Shown: positions 1 to 11,888 of the stretch, one piece after another
Position numbering within the stretch: the stretch's first letter is position 1
Layout: every line of letters starts with the position of its first letter
NCBI RefSeq assembly: GCF_022539505.1
Contig: NC_061508.1
Coordinates: 341,323,484 to 341,387,483 of the forward strand
DNA from: Lolium rigidum
Lineage: Eukaryota > Streptophyta > Magnoliopsida > Poales > Poaceae
Direction: 5' to 3'
DNA length: 64,000 bases
Position numbers and translations under genes: made by a program
Notes under the pieces: generated by a model
The model's database searches: none
Told to the model about the DNA's origin: nothing
The model's input: only the letters and a program-made list of their open reading frames with translations

Positions 1-212
1 TTTTCCGACCAGTATCATAAAATCGTACCAAGATAAAACTACATAGCTTAATCCCATCTTACGCTAACCACGCAGCGGCTAACTAAATCACTGGGAGAGG
101 CTTACTTATCAAGTTACCCAAGAAAATTCTACTCTGCCCCTGTTTCTGGGAGAAGGGAAGACGGAGCTATGGATTGGGAATTGGGAGCAGGGGAGCGAAC
201 GCTGTACATTAC

Positions 213-451
213 CTGGCGAGGCCGAGGGAGATGGCGTCGTTGAGGCGGGCGCGGAGGGAGGGGACGCGGTCGGTGAGAAGATCCTCCCCGGCGCTGGCGC
301 CGCCGCCGCCCTTCCTCCTGCTCTTCTCCTTCCCGGCCGTCTTGGAGAGACGAAGCAGAAGAATAGAACGGCAAATGTTCGACTGTAACTCGTTAGTGGG
401 CTGCAGCCGTCGAAACGGAGGCGATTGGCTAATTGGGCTGAGCCGAGGCAT
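213..451 (-). CDS. Putative first coding exon of a host gene running off the left edge
   Basis: On the minus strand a reading frame from the ATG at 451-449 runs to a good splice donor (CCAG|GTAATG, GT at 212-211). The downstream part is Lys/Gly-rich followed by a helical stretch ending RARLNDAISLGLAR, with GC-rich codon usage typical of grass first exons. A palindromic TGGGCCGGCCCA lies about 70 bp upstream, a motif common in plant housekeeping promoters, which supports the strand. The start is uncertain: the in-frame segment upstream of the SKTAGKEK stretch looks less protein-like, so translation may begin later. The rest of the gene lies outside the window and I do not recognise the family. 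Alternative: a truncated gene fragment. Confidence 0.5.
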
Positions 452-517
452 ACATAGTTGCAATTCGCATCCGCTGGCCTTGGAGGGAGGTGTTGTGTGC
501 CGCACACCCCGACTGTT

Positions 518-529
518 TGGGCCGGCCCA
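518..529. promoter_or_regulatory. Palindromic site II (TGGGCC) element
   Basis: Perfect 12-bp palindrome TGGGCCGGCCCA. TGGGCY site II elements are common in promoters of plant housekeeping and growth genes. Its position just upstream of the minus-strand exon fits a promoter for that gene; function is inferred. Confidence 0.45.
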
Positions 530-559
530 CTGTTCCTCTCAGCTCTTTTTTTATTTATT

Positions 560-1135
560 TCGTTTTTTCTTTCTTTTCTTTTCTGTTTTTCTTTTAACGT
601 TTTTCAAAAGCTGAAATATTTTTAGATTCGAATTTTTTAAAATCTCAAAGTTTTAGATTTTTATTTCAAAAAATAGAAATTTTCAAAAAATCAAAATATT
701 AAAATTTTGAACATTTTTAAGATTGCACATTATTCAAAATTTTGAAGTTTTTCGAATATGTTCATATTTTAAATTTGAACATTTTCCAAATATGATTTTT
801 AAAAATTTGAATGTATTTCAAATTTGATCATTTTCAATTTTGAACATTTTTAAATTTAAACATTTTCCGAATTTGAATGTATTTCAAATTTGATCATTTT
901 TCAATTTTGAACATTTTTTAATTTAAACATTTTCCGAATTTGAACTATTTTCAAACTTTAACTTTTTACATTTGAACAAAAATAAAAATAAACAGAAATG
1001 AAACAAAGAGAAAAAATAAAAAATAAACAAAAACAAAAAAAGAAACAAAACATAAAAAGAAACAGAATAGAAACAAAAAAGAAAAAGGGAAAAGGAAAGA
1101 AAAAAACGAATAAAAGAAACAAAAAACAGAAATAA
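560..1135. repeat. AT-rich and A-rich low-complexity tract
   Basis: Two parts: 600-960 is built from AAATTTGAA and CATTTTC words on both strands, and 965-1135 is a polypurine run of A-rich words such as GAAACAAA. No supported coding. This type of tract is frequent between grass genes and in decayed DNA transposons. The long Phe-rich antisense frame over it is compositional. Confidence 0.7.
805..945. repeat. 66-bp AT-rich tandem repeat, about 2.1 copies
   Basis: The string ATTTGAATGTATTTCAAATT starts at 805 and again at 871, with near-identical sequence between; a third partial unit starts at 937. Lies inside the AT-rich tract. Confidence 0.7.
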
Positions 1136-1139
1136 ACCG

Positions 1140-3138
1140 TGAACTAGGCTGACCAGGCCGCAGGTTGTGCGGCGCATGGTAACGGCCAACCTGGTCGGTG
1201 TATAGGAATTACCGGCTTTGGAACCCGGTGAGCAGTTTTCTGTTGCTTTGCAAACCTTATTTGCGGCCCATTGCGTGAAACAAGGGGTCAATGTGTACCC
1301 TCTTGGCCTAGCCAAGGAAGCCTAAACATGACGCCCCATCGGCCAATAATGCTACACTTATGTCAATAACTTATTGGATAATAATATCGACGGGATAACA
1401 TTCATGCACGTGGATGGTTCAAATCTATTTTTACTTGGCTTTAGGGTCGTGGGTTTGTTTTAGGTCTCCATGTGAGTGCGTAAGTATTTTTCGTAGGAAA
1501 AATCCCGTAGGTGTAGCATTGTTTGTCGATCGGCCTGTGCTGGAGCTAGAGACAATATGTGCAACAAAGTTGATGGTGGAGATGAGGTTAGTGAGCCAAT
1601 TGACATGTGCACAACCTAAGTAGGTTATAGTTAGAGGAGACGCGGTAGGACATATATGGTGGTTGTACATATCCCATGCCGGTGGGCGGGCCCAATAGTA
1701 GCAATGCATGCGGTTGGTGGACATAGGCGGATCTAGCATCCCTTTTGCCCGGGCAGCCGCCCAGGCTTCCGGCCGGCCGACAAGCCTATTTTCACCCCTA
1801 TTTTATATGTATTTGACAAATAAAATAGCACACTAAGCTAGTTTGCCCAGGGTTCAAAATTTTCTTGGGTCCCCCTATGTTGGTGGATGAGTAGTGTTGT
1901 GCTCGGCCTATCTTGCCACATCAGCTCCCTTTAGGTAGCAGTACATGCATTGCACCCCAACAGCGACAATATGATGATTTGCAAACTAGCTACCTAGTTT
2001 CATTTAGGTTTGTCAAATCGTTAGAACAATCTGCTTTTATCCTTTACTAGGTTTTCTTTTACACATAGTTTTTAGTTTTATTTTTTTTCTTGGTTTTATT
2101 TCACAATTGTTTATTACGTTACTTTAAAGAGGCCATAAGACTCTCACAAATGCATACAGTTTTGTGTAGTAATATTTTCTGTAACTATTTTAAAATCTAT
2201 AATGAGTTGCGTAAATATTTATATTATACATAAATATTTCAGATGTAGGTCAAAATAAATTTTCTGGAGCAAGCCCACAAATTCTGATATCTCAATATAT
2301 AATATGTTATTTTGTGGAACGATATACGTATATAATATGTTTGATATCTGATGTTGAATGTTCTCTTACATTGTTTTAATGTGATTTGTAGCTTCCATTG
2401 ATCACTTTGTCTACATTGTTGCATGTTGTCCCAATGGATTTCATTCAAAGTTGCTTGATGAAAGCATCCATTCTGCGGTTGGTTAAATTTCTTTTTATTT
2501 TGGGAAAAATCCTTTGGTTTTTTCCGGCAAACAAAACTCACATTCTATTCTAAAACAATAATTTAAGATAATCATCAGGGGGTATCTAATGTGATGGTTT
2601 TGTCTATGTACTTGATTGGTTTTGCATCAGTGAGAACGAGCACAAAGCTATGTGCTATAAAGACAAGTCATTTGAGCACATGCCAAACGAAGTCTTCACA
2701 ATAACGCGGGGGTGACAGGTGGTGACCAAATATCCGCTAAATAAGATTTTAGGACTAGAATTCGACGGCAAACAGCTGCGGTGTGTGCTCAAATGTTGAT
2801 ATACTATTTTGTTGGTGTGTCATGTTTGTCTAGTCCAATAAGTTCTTCCATAGAGGTTTTGGTGGCGATGATGTACTATGCAATAAGTGTTTATACTTGT
2901 TTTGACATTGTTTGTAACTTTCGCTTGCCAAGATCTTTTGTAAGTGTGTCTGATCTTGTTTACCGGTAACAAATGCATGCATGAAAAGTATCTGTTCTAA
3001 AAACCCCAAAAAATCATTAGGGATATATTGCGAAGGAGCATGACAAACGGGTTTTCACGGTGAGTTGGATTGTATTTATTTATAATTTCATAACAAGAAA
3101 TGAATACAATTTCAACCGAATTATAAATCACAAGATTT
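1140..3138. other. Intergenic DNA without recognisable gene
   Basis: Short frames only, none protein-like. Base composition falls from mixed (1140-1760) to AT-rich (2000-3130). I see no LTR, inverted repeat or domain that I can name here. Confidence 0.5.
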
Positions 3139-3141
3139 TAA

Positions 3142-3824
3142 GAGCATCTCCAGCCGCGTCCCCCAAAGCGTCCCCCAAAGGGATTTGGGGCGCGCCGGAC
3201 CAAAAATGCGTTCCAGCCGCGTCCCCCAAAGCCCTTTTTTGTCCGGCGCGCCCCTATACGGTGTCCGGCGCCCGAGCCCGTCCCCGTCCCACAGGGGACG
3301 CACCGGGGACGCCGGACACAACGAAAAGCGAGGCGGGGAGTGGCGGGGCCGACCCGTCAGCGGCACAATTAATTTTAACCTAACCGTCGCCTACCTCGCG
3401 ACGGAAGTTATTGGCACGCAGCGACGGTGCAGTTCCCGCAGCGACGGTGCAGTTCCCGCGAACACAGGAAACCTTCGATGCACGGTCTAGTTAGGTTTAG
3501 TTTTTTTGCAATATTTTATATTTGTGTCCACCATGGTTCAAACTATGTATTAGTTTGTGGAAAACCATGTTCCAAACTATGTCTTCGTGTAAACCACGTT
3601 CCCAATTATGTATTAGTTTGTGGAAATTGAAATAAAAATGCCAAGAAAAATTATTTTATATGTTTGGGGGCGGCGTTTGGGGGACGCGGCTGGGGAGCGA
3701 CGTCCCCCAAACGCGGCACGAACAAAACACGTCCCCCAAACGCGGCACGAACAAAACACGTCCCCCAAACGCTCAATCCGGCGCGGTTTGGGGGACGCTT
3801 TGGGGGACGCGGCTGGAGATGCTC
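3142..3824. mobile_element. Tourist-like (PIF/Harbinger) non-autonomous element
   Basis: Terminal inverted repeats begin GAGCATCTCCAGCCGCGTCC and end with the reverse complement. A 3-bp TAA target duplication lies at 3139-3141 and 3825-3827, as for PIF/Harbinger. The 683-bp body has no transposase. Internal repeats: a roughly 21-bp duplication around 3418-3460, degenerate repeats around 3530-3630, and a 29-bp unit starting CGTCCCCCAAACGCGGCACG repeated from about 3692. The frames in it are GC shadows. Superfamily is inferred from TSD length and TIR. Confidence 0.8.
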
Positions 3825-4531
3825 TAATACAATGCCACATTGATATTTGGTAAATTGTTTTGGCAGATGTCATGGCCCTACTTCGAAGATGTCACTAGAT
3901 GGCTTCTTAGGAGCATGTATTATGCAAAACTTGATAGCTGTTGTTAAACTTAGTGTGAGACACCATGATTTAGTTTAGATTGTTGCGAAGCCACATATTT
4001 TAGTCTGTGTACTATTTCTTCAATTTTAGTAAAATCTTATAAAAATCACAAGTAAAATAATCTCAAAGTGATACAACCAAACTGGTGGAACCACATTAAA
4101 AAAATACCAAAACACTAAAATTAGCGAGGCAAACAAGACACACACACGACTCGACCGAACTTTCTTTCCGCGGAATGTTGTGGTGGCTCAGTTAACACCG
4201 CATATTGTCTAAGCCTCTCACAACTTACACATCTACAAGCTTTTTTACTATATTTCTTTTTAGTAGTTCATCCATACTAAGTTTTTCTTTTGACAACCAT
4301 CCAAGCCTACCTCGGCTTAGAAAGATTATGACGTAGTCAGTGTTGCAAGTTGTTGGATTAATAGAGGCATACTACATTTTGTGTGAATCCAAACTTAGAA
4401 ACATCGAGCATATAGACTCGTACAAAAAATAATTAAATGGACTTAAGCCGATTTTTAAAAAATGAATTACTACGTGTGATCTAGCATCACCTCCCGCTCG
4501 GTGATAGCCAGCTTTTATATACTCCGAAAGT
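3825..4531. other. Intergenic DNA
   Basis: Non-coding AT-rich sequence between the MITE and the CACTA element; nothing recognised. Confidence 0.5.
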
Positions 4532-4548
4532 ACTCACTAGTAGAAAAA

Positions 4549-4780
4549 TGGGCATCCGTCTAAGCCATATATACCGGATTCCTTACGAACCGGTACGAAA
4601 GGGAGCATTCGTACCGGTTCCAGGCGTGGGACATCTGTACCGGTTCGTAAGGGCCCTTTTATACCGGTTCGTGTTACGAACCGGTATGAAAGGGTTTGAG
4701 CTCTGTATCCAGGCGGAGGTGGGGCCAGGGCTGCACCTTTAATACCGGTTCATCTAAGGAACCGGTACTAAAGGGTCCGC
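4549..4780. repeat. 5' subterminal repeats of the CACTA element
   Basis: At least eight copies of a TACCGGTTCGTA-type word in both orientations, spaced 15-40 bp and often followed by AAAGGG. Subterminal arrays of this kind bind the regulatory transposase protein in CACTA elements (family knowledge). Confidence 0.85.
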
Positions 4781-5300
4781 ACCCTTTATCAGCTCGCCCG
4801 ACCCCCTGTATCTCATTTTCCCTCTCCTTCTCCTCTCACATTTCCAAATATTTTGCACCTCTCACACTCTAATAATCTTCATTTTTCTCCACCATTTTAA
4901 CAAGATCAACGGCATACATCTATCCAAGGGTTAGCAATATCATCCTTTCTTCCGGCGTTCCTAATTTAGCTCATTTCTTTGGTAGTTTTAACTCGTACTA
5001 TTTTTCTAGTGCTAGCAAGGTGTTCGATGAAATGCCTAAGTTAGGGATTTTAATTTTTTATATGCAATTTGAGCTGAAATTATGGTATGTTTTGTAGGTT
5101 TTAATTAGTATCATCCCGTCCTCACCGCCTTCGATCGCCAGCGTCGTCCCCTAGCCGGCACGGTACCACCTCGGTGAGCCTCTTCTTTTTTATAATTTTT
5201 TTTAGTTTTATGTGATGAACTTGAATATTAATTAAGTTGGTCACTCATATATCCATGATGTTGTGTACTTAATGATTTTTGATATACATATAAAATGCAG

Positions 5301-8300
5301 ATGAGTCGACAATGGATGTACGGTGACCGGTGCCATCCCGAGTTCATTAATGGCATGCATTATTTTCTCAGGGTGGCTGAGGCAAACAGGCGGTCGAATG
5401 GTTTCATCTATTGTCCATGTAGTTCCTGTAAGAATATGAAGGATTACTCTACCTCAAAGACCCTTCACGTCCACCTGCTGGAGAACGGTTTCATGCCCAG
5501 CTATAATTGTTGGACCAAGCACGGAGAAAGAGGGGTTATATTGGAAGACAACGAAGAAGAAGAGGATAGTGACAACTATCCCTTATTCACTGAAGACGGT
5601 GATAGTAGAATGGGGGAAGATGAAGCTGAAGAAGAGCCCATTTTCGAAGAGCTGATTTTTGATGACCCGGATGACGATTTGGGTCGGGCCATTCTTGATG
5701 CGAAGATGAAGCTGCGGAAATGAAAAGGAGAGGTTGAAGTTGGAGAAAATGTTAGAGGATCACAACAAACTGTTGTACCCAAATTGCGAGAATGGTCGAG
5801 AAAAAGCTGGGTACCACGCTGGAATTGCTGCGGTGGAAGGCGAGAGAATGGTACTTCGATAAGGGATTTGAAAAGTTGCCTGAAAATAATAAAGAAGATG
5901 CTTCCAGGGGAGAACGTATTGCCCTCTACTACGTACGAAGCAAAGAAGGTTGTCTGCCCTCTAGGATTAGAGGTGCAGAAGATACATGCATGCATCAATG
6001 ACTGCATCCTCTACCGCGGGGAGTACGAGAATTTGAATGCATGCCCTGTATGTAGTGCATTGAGGTATAAGATCAGGCGAGATGACCCTGGCGATGTTGA
6101 GGGCGAGTCCACCCCGAGGAAGAGGGTTCCTGCGAAGGTGATGTGGTATGCTCCTATAATACCACGGTTGAAACGTTTGTTCCGGAGACAAAGAGCATGC
6201 CAAGTTGTTGCGATGGCACAAAGAGGACCGTAAGAAAGATTTGATGCTTGAGACACCCCGCTGATGGGTCGCGGTGGAGAAAAATCGACAGAGAGTTCAA
6301 GTCATTTTCGGATGACGCAAGGAACTTAAGATTTGGTCTAAGTACGGATGGCTTTAATCCTTTCGGGAGCAGAGCTCCAGTCATAGCACTGGCCGGTGAC
6401 TCTATGTATCTATAACCTTCCTCCTTGGTTGTGCATGAAGCGGAAGTTCATTATGATGTCAGTGCTCATACAGGGCCCGAAGCAACCCGGCAACGACATT
6501 GATGTGTACCTGAGGCCATTGGTTGAAGAACTTTTAGAGTTGTGGTGTGACGAAGGTGTACCTGTGTGGGATGAGCACGAACAAAAGGAATTTAACCTAC
6601 GAGTGTTGTTATTTGTAACCATCAATGATTGGCCAGCTCTTGGTAACATTTCAGGGCAGTCAAACATGGGATACAATGCATGCACACACTGTTTAGGTGA
6701 GACTGACAGTAATTATTTGGGAAACAAGAATGTGTACCTGGGGCATCGTCGATTTCTTCCAAAACAACATCACGTAAGAAAGAGAGGAAAGCATTTCGGA
6801 GGTGAGGCGGATAACCGAACGAAGCCTACCCGTCCCTACTTGGGGAAGTTATATATGATATGGTCAAGGATTTAAAAGTGATCTTTGGAAAGGGTCCTGG
6901 CGGACAATCTGTTCCGCATGATGTTGACGGACACGTACCCATGTGGAAGAAGAAGTCGATATTTTGGGAGCTACCATACTGGAAATTCTTAGAGGTTCAC
7001 TCTGCAATCGACGTGATGCACGTGACGAAAAATCTTTGCGTGAACCTGCTAAACTTCTTGGGCGTGTATGGGAAGACAAAAGATACACCGGATGCACGGT
7101 AGGACCAGCAAAGTATCCACGAAGGAAACAACCTGAATCCAGAGAAGTATCAAGGTCCTGCCAGCTACGCTCTTACCAAAGAGGAGAAGGAGATCTTTTT
7201 TGAAGTCCTGAGTAGCATCAAGGTCCCGTCTGGCTTCTCGTCGAATATAAAGGAAATAATAAATATGTCAGAGAAAAAGTTTCAAAACCTAAAGTCTCAT
7301 GACTGCCACGTGATTATGACACAATTACTTCCAGTTGCATTGAGGGGGCTTCTGCCGGAAAATGTTCGAGTACCCATTGTGAAGCTATGTGCGTTCCTCA
7401 ATGCAATTTCTCGGAAGGTGATCGATCCACTTACTCTACAAAATTTACAGAAGGATGTGGTCCAATGTCTAGTCGGCTTCGAGTTGGTGTTCCCACCATC
7501 CTTCTTCAATATTATGACACATCTCCTAGTTCACACGGTCGAAGAGATTGGCGTTCTCGGTCCTGTATTTCTACACAACATGTTCCCCTTTGAGAGATTC
7601 ATGGGAGTCTTAAAGAAGTACGTTCATAACCGTGCTAGGACAGAAGGAAGCATCTCCAAGGGCTATGGAACAGAGGAGGTCATTGAGTTTTATGTTGACT
7701 TTATTCCTGACCTTAAGCCGATCGGTGTTCCTGAATCGCGCTATGAGGGGAGACTGCGTGGAAAAGGCACGCTAGGAAAGAAATCAACAACGTGTATGGA
7801 CGGACATTATTTCACTCAAGCACACTACACAGTTCTACATAATTCCATCTTGGTGGCTCGTACAAAGAGGAACACAAGGATATCTTACGCTCTATATACC
7901 CGGAGCAACGTGAAGATTGGATTGTTGGAGAACACATGAAGACTTTCGGCGGTTGGTTGCAAACACGTCTCATGAATGTCACCGATGACGAGCAGCTGTA
8001 CTTGTTGGCCAAGCAACCATCTTTGACTATATCGACTTTTCAAGGGTACGAGATTAATGGGAACACATTTTACACGTTCGCCCAAGACAAAAAGAGCACC
8101 AACCAAAATAGTGGTGTCCGCTTTGATGCAGAAGATGGCAATGGGAACAAGGTCACATATTATGGGTACATAGAGGAGATATGGGAACTTGACTATGGAC
8201 CTAATTTCAAGGTCCCTTTGTTCCGGTGCAAATGGTTCAACCTCGAAAGACGGGGTACAGGTAGACCCGCGGTACGGAATGACTACGAGTGGATTTCAAG

Positions 8301-8638
8301 AATCTAGGGTACGACACCGAACCATTCGTCCTAGCCAGTGAAGTGGCTCAGGTTTTTTATGTGAAGGACATGTCTAGCAAACCGAAAAAAGAAAAGAAAG
8401 GCAAGAGGACACATCATACGATGAGCCAAAGCGGCACATAGTTCTTTCAGGAAAAGAAACATCGTGGGAGTAGAGGACAAGACGGACATGTCGAGAAGAT
8501 TATAATAATTTTGATGATATTCCACCCTTCAAGGTAAAAATTGACCCAAGCATCATCTTAAATAATGAAGATTGTCCATGGTTGCGTCGCAGTCAGAAGA
8601 AAGGGAAACGGACGAAGAAAACTCAGAAGACTAGCTAG
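5301..8638 (+). pseudogene. CACTA TNP2-like transposase, frameshifted
   Basis: A leader intron (5174-5300, donor TCG|GTGAGC, acceptor TGCAG) ends directly before ATG 5301. Order: transposase-associated N-terminal domain (MSRQWMYG, CPCSSCKN; 5301-5720), TNP2/Transposase_21 core in pieces (5780-7100; for example HACINDCILYRGEYENLNACPVC, cut here to its start HACINDC and end NACPVC; LPPWLCMKRKFIMM; SAIDVMHVTKNLCVNLL), DUF4218-like part (7265-7840; LKSHDCHVIMTQLLPVALRG, FPFERFMGVLKKYV) and DUF4216-like end (7936-8300; SGVRFDAEDGNG, GYIEEIWELDYG). The full protein would exceed 1,000 residues; here it falls into about eight frames, with shifts near 5720, 5880, 6230, 6400, 6850, 7100-7265, 7840 and 8305. 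Product of the family: DDE transposase cutting the CACTA ends. Non-functional copy. Confidence 0.9.
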
Positions 8639-8756
8639 ATATAGGGATCATAACTTGTGTATCTCAATATGAAAATCACTTTTGTGTAATGATGTTACTG
8701 TATGTAAGATATTAACAATGGAGATGGGTGGCTTGTTTTACTAGTTAAGTAGCTTT

Positions 8757-9155
8757 CACGGGCTTGCAGGAAAAAATTTCCGAGGCGGAACTTCCGAATA
8801 TGCCATATATAGGGCATGTGCACCAAGGGCATATTCGAGAAGTTCCGCCACGGGAGATTTCCCAACCCTTTCACCAACATTGTTAGAGGAGATGGAGTCT
8901 TCACGGGCTTGCAGGGAAATTTTTTCGAGGCGGAACTTCCGAAGATGCCATATGGCGTGTGCACCAAGGGCATCTTTGACAAGTTCCGCCACGGGAGATT
9001 TCCCAACCCTTTCCGCAACATTGTTAGAGGAGATGGAGTCTTTCACGGGCTTGCAGGGAAATTTTTCCGAGGCGGAACTTCCGAAGATGCCATAGGGCGT
9101 GTGCACCAAGGGCATCTTCGACAAGTTCCGCCACGGGAGATTTCCCAACCCTTTC
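8757..9155. repeat. Three tandem ~145-bp repeats, each an imperfect hairpin
   Basis: Copies start at 8757, 8902 and 9046 (CACGGGCTTGCAGG). Each has a 5' arm GGCGGAACTTCCGAAnATGCC and a 3' arm GGCATnTTCGACAAGTTCCGCC-like that pair over about 20 bp; the pairing extends outward through GGGAAATTTTTCC with GGGAGATTTCCC. Copy 1 differs from copies 2 and 3 in both arms at paired positions (AATATGCC with GGCATATT, versus AAGATGCC with GGCATCTT), so the stem is kept. Located about 120 bp after the TNP2 stop, possibly in its 3' UTR. Could produce small RNAs; that is inference. The open frame across it is probably incidental. Confidence 0.8.
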
Positions 9156-9338
9156 CTCCATCCATGGTGATGAAACTCTCCATCCGGCCATGTTGGCTTG
9201 TTGAGCTGCTTGCCATGGCGTATCGATGCTCCTTTTATAGGCACGGCGCCGCTTCTACATTCTCTTCTTCCTCCGACAGGGCGTCGTGCGCTACATGCTT
9301 TATCTCATCGAGCAGGGCGTCCTTATCCTGCCGACAGC

Positions 9339-9465
9339 TTTAGTACCTGTTGCACCCACCAGCCGGTACTAAATGTTACCCACGCGTCCTTATCCCACCG
9401 ACAGTTTTGTTACATGACAGAAAAACCACCTTTAGTACCGGTTGCACCCACCAGCCGGTACTAAA
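9339..9465. repeat. Two copies of an inverted TTTAGTACCGG...CCGGTACTAAA repeat
   Basis: Stem-loops at 9339-9373 and 9431-9465 within a duplicated stretch that also repeats CGTCCTTATCC and CCGACAG. The second has an 11-bp perfect stem; the first has one mismatch (CCTG). They resemble CACTA subterminal repeats but sit internally. Confidence 0.7.
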
Positions 9466-9609
9466 GGTTTCCCGCCTATTTTCTTCCCGCGCTTTCCACC
9501 GGTTCCCGCCTCTGTCTTCCCGCCATTTTTTCACTATATATATGTAGGCTTGGCCTCCATTTACATATCACATCTAGACTCATATCTGCAAACCTCATCA
9601 TTCTCTCCC

Positions 9610-10138
9610 ATGGCTTCCATCGTATCTCTAACCCCCCGGGAGGCGGAGGCGCTTTGCGCCTCGAACTACCCCTGCCCGCCGGGCTACCGCGTCCCGACCG
9701 GGCTAGTTGCTGAGCGTCGGAGGCGTACCGGTCCCTCCTGTCCCTCTAGGTGTGGCGCGCGAGATGGCCATCATGAACCACTACTACTTCGAGCTCACGC
9801 CAAAGCAGCGGAGGAATCCCCAGTGGCATCCCGACTACAGCCCGACTTGGGAAAGCTTCTTCATCAATCGGCGTGAGAGGGCGCTTGCCAGACACGAGGA
9901 GGGCGGCCCGCCTCCTTCGAACTTCAACGAGGCCGGCCGTCGGCTGTGGTGGCGCGGCCGGACTCTCCAGGACGTCATGGCCTACCGTGGCCCCCGCCTG
10001 CGCTACCCTCAGTCCCAGCCCACGCGTGCTCACCCGCCGACGTTCGACTACCGCGACCCCGATGCCGGCGACGATGATGACGGCGACTACGACGACTACA
10101 GTGGCGACTACTACAGGGCTAGGCACGAGTATGACTGA
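9610..10138 (+). pseudogene. CACTA-associated accessory ORF, frameshifted
   Basis: ATG 9610 opens MASIVSLTPREAEALCASNY; the frame shifts by one base near 9700, after which the next frame reads through NHYYFELTPKQRRNPQWHPD, RRLWWRGRTLQDVMAYRG and an acidic Asp/Tyr-rich tail to TGA 10138. A TATA-like ACTATATATATG lies at about 9534, so it probably had its own promoter. I recall similar WHP...W..F...RRERA...RRIWW proteins in grass CACTA elements, but no function is known to me. About 175 residues if in one frame. Confidence 0.6.
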
Positions 10139-10284
10139 ATGACTCCAACAGTAGAATCTGGCCATGTATCTTTAATTTTCAGTTAAGCTATGTACTTTTA
10201 ATTCGATTTCAATCATAACAAAATTTTATTCCCGCCCTTTCTTTCCCGACGTGGCGGTAAAATTCCCGCGCGGACGGCGTCGTG

Positions 10285-10845
10285 GCGGGAGTAAAGAATA
10301 GAAATAGAAAATATATAGAAAAGAAATAGAAAAAGAATTAGAAAATATATAGAAAACAAATAGAAAAGAAATATAAAAAAGGTTATAGAAAAGAAATAGA
10401 AAAGAAAACAAACGGAAAAAGAAAAAGAAATAGAAAAGAAATAGAAAAGAAAAGAAATAGAAAATAAAAAGAAATGAAAAGAAACACAAAAGAAAAGAAA
10501 AATAAACAGAAAAGAAAGAAGAAACAGAAAAGAAAAAATAAATAGAAAAGAAATAGAAAAGAAATATAAAAGAAATATAAAAAAGGATATAGAAAAGAAA
10601 TAGAAAGGAAAACAAACGGAAATAAAAAAGAAATAGAAAATATATAGAAAAGAAAAGAAATAGAAAAGAAAAGAAAAGAAAAAGAAACAGAAAAAAAAAG
10701 AAAAAGAAAAAGAAACAGTAAATAAGAAATAGAAAAAGAAATAGAAAAATGAACATAAAGGAAAAAGAAAAAGAAAAGAAAAAGAAACAGTAAATAAGAA
10801 ATAGAAATAGAAAAAGAAATAGAAAAAAGAAAAGAAAAAGAAACT
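10285..10845. repeat. 560-bp polypurine GAAATAGAAAA tract
   Basis: Continuous A/G-rich sequence of GAAATAGAAAAG-like words with hardly any C or T on the plus strand. Inside the CACTA element and followed directly by CTACCGGTTGGT, a subterminal-type inverted repeat. Frames here code only Phe/Ser/Leu antisense and are compositional. Confidence 0.85.
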
Positions 10846-10909
10846 ACCGGTTGGTGGTACCAACCGGTACCAAAGGGTCTATCCTAGTTAGGACTTAGGC
10901 GCGGGGCAA

Positions 10910-11750
10910 ATTTCCCCCAAATCCAGCAGAACCGGCCGCGTACACAGAGCCTCGCCGCCGTCGCCCGCGCGCACACAGAGCCTCGCCGTCGGCCGCAGCT
11001 CCACGCGCCGCCGCCTCTCCACGCGCCGCCGCCTCTCCACGCGCCCGACCGTCTCTCCACACGCCGCCGCCGTCGTCATTGCCTACAGCGCCACCTACCT
11101 ATCCGCGCGCCGGCCGCCGCGTCGCCCGCGCCGCCGCCCGCCGCTCTACCTCTCCGCGCGCCGGCAACCCGAGGTGAGCGCTCCCTCTCTCGCCTCGCCT
11201 CGCCCCCCTCGCCTCTCTGGCCGCCGCGCGCCTCGCCGGGAGGAGCCCGCCGCACGCGCGCTGATGGCCGGGGCGCTCGCTGCCTCCCTCTCCCATCACG
11301 CCCCCAACCTGTTCGATTAAATGCCGTGAAGAGCCCCCTGGCCGCCGCAGGACGCGCACGGCGTGGGTGGCAGCAGCCTGCGTCGCCACATCGCCGACCA
11401 TGGCCTGCAGCCGCGCGCCGACCATCCTGGAACGGTCGTACCTGGCCCGGACAACCTCCGGCGGCCTCGCGCTCGGTATCGTGTCGAACTCCTCGTCCAG
11501 CTCACGACCGGGTGTCCTCCGCCCACCGCGCCGCGTCGGCCACCCACGACAGCGTCGCCGACGAGGCGGCCGGCCACGAAGAGCTGCGGCACCGGAAGGT
11601 CGCGCCGCATCAGCACGCGGTGGAGGACGATCTTACCCGAGCCGCCGGCGCCCGCGGGCGGCGCGTCGTCGTCGAGGACGGCGACGATGACATTGTGGTC
11701 CTTGGACGATGATGCGGGACATGGCTGCGCCGCCGCTGCTAGCTAGCTAG
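10910..11750. other. GC-rich segment of the CACTA element, origin unassigned
   Basis: GC-rich, with CGCCGCCGCCTCTCCACGCG repeated three times near 11010-11060. Several overlapping frames on both strands (for example minus 11616-11317, plus 11326-11712) are mutually exclusive and none shows a domain I recognise. It may be the GC-rich leader of the second CACTA gene or a captured host fragment. Confidence 0.4.
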
Positions 11751-11888
11751 GGTTATTCGGGAGAGGCAACACGCAAATACACGAGCGTGAGAGACAGAGG
11801 GAGGGGAATACTGATTTACTAGGTCGTTCTCTCTTTTTTTCTCCGTTGTTGTCGCCATCTGTGAGCTCGCGAGAGGAGGAGCTCCAAG

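Noticed and set aside
8757..9155. Possible CRISPR-like spaced repeats
   Set aside because: Repeats are adjacent 145-bp units without unique spacers, in a plant transposon.
8816..9343. 175-codon plus-strand ORF over the tandem hairpins
   Set aside because: It follows the repeat period and shows no domain; the paired changes favour RNA structure over coding.
10213..10863. Long minus-strand Phe-rich frames of 176-216 codons
   Set aside because: They are the complement of a polypurine GAAATAGAAAA tract; no domain and extreme composition.
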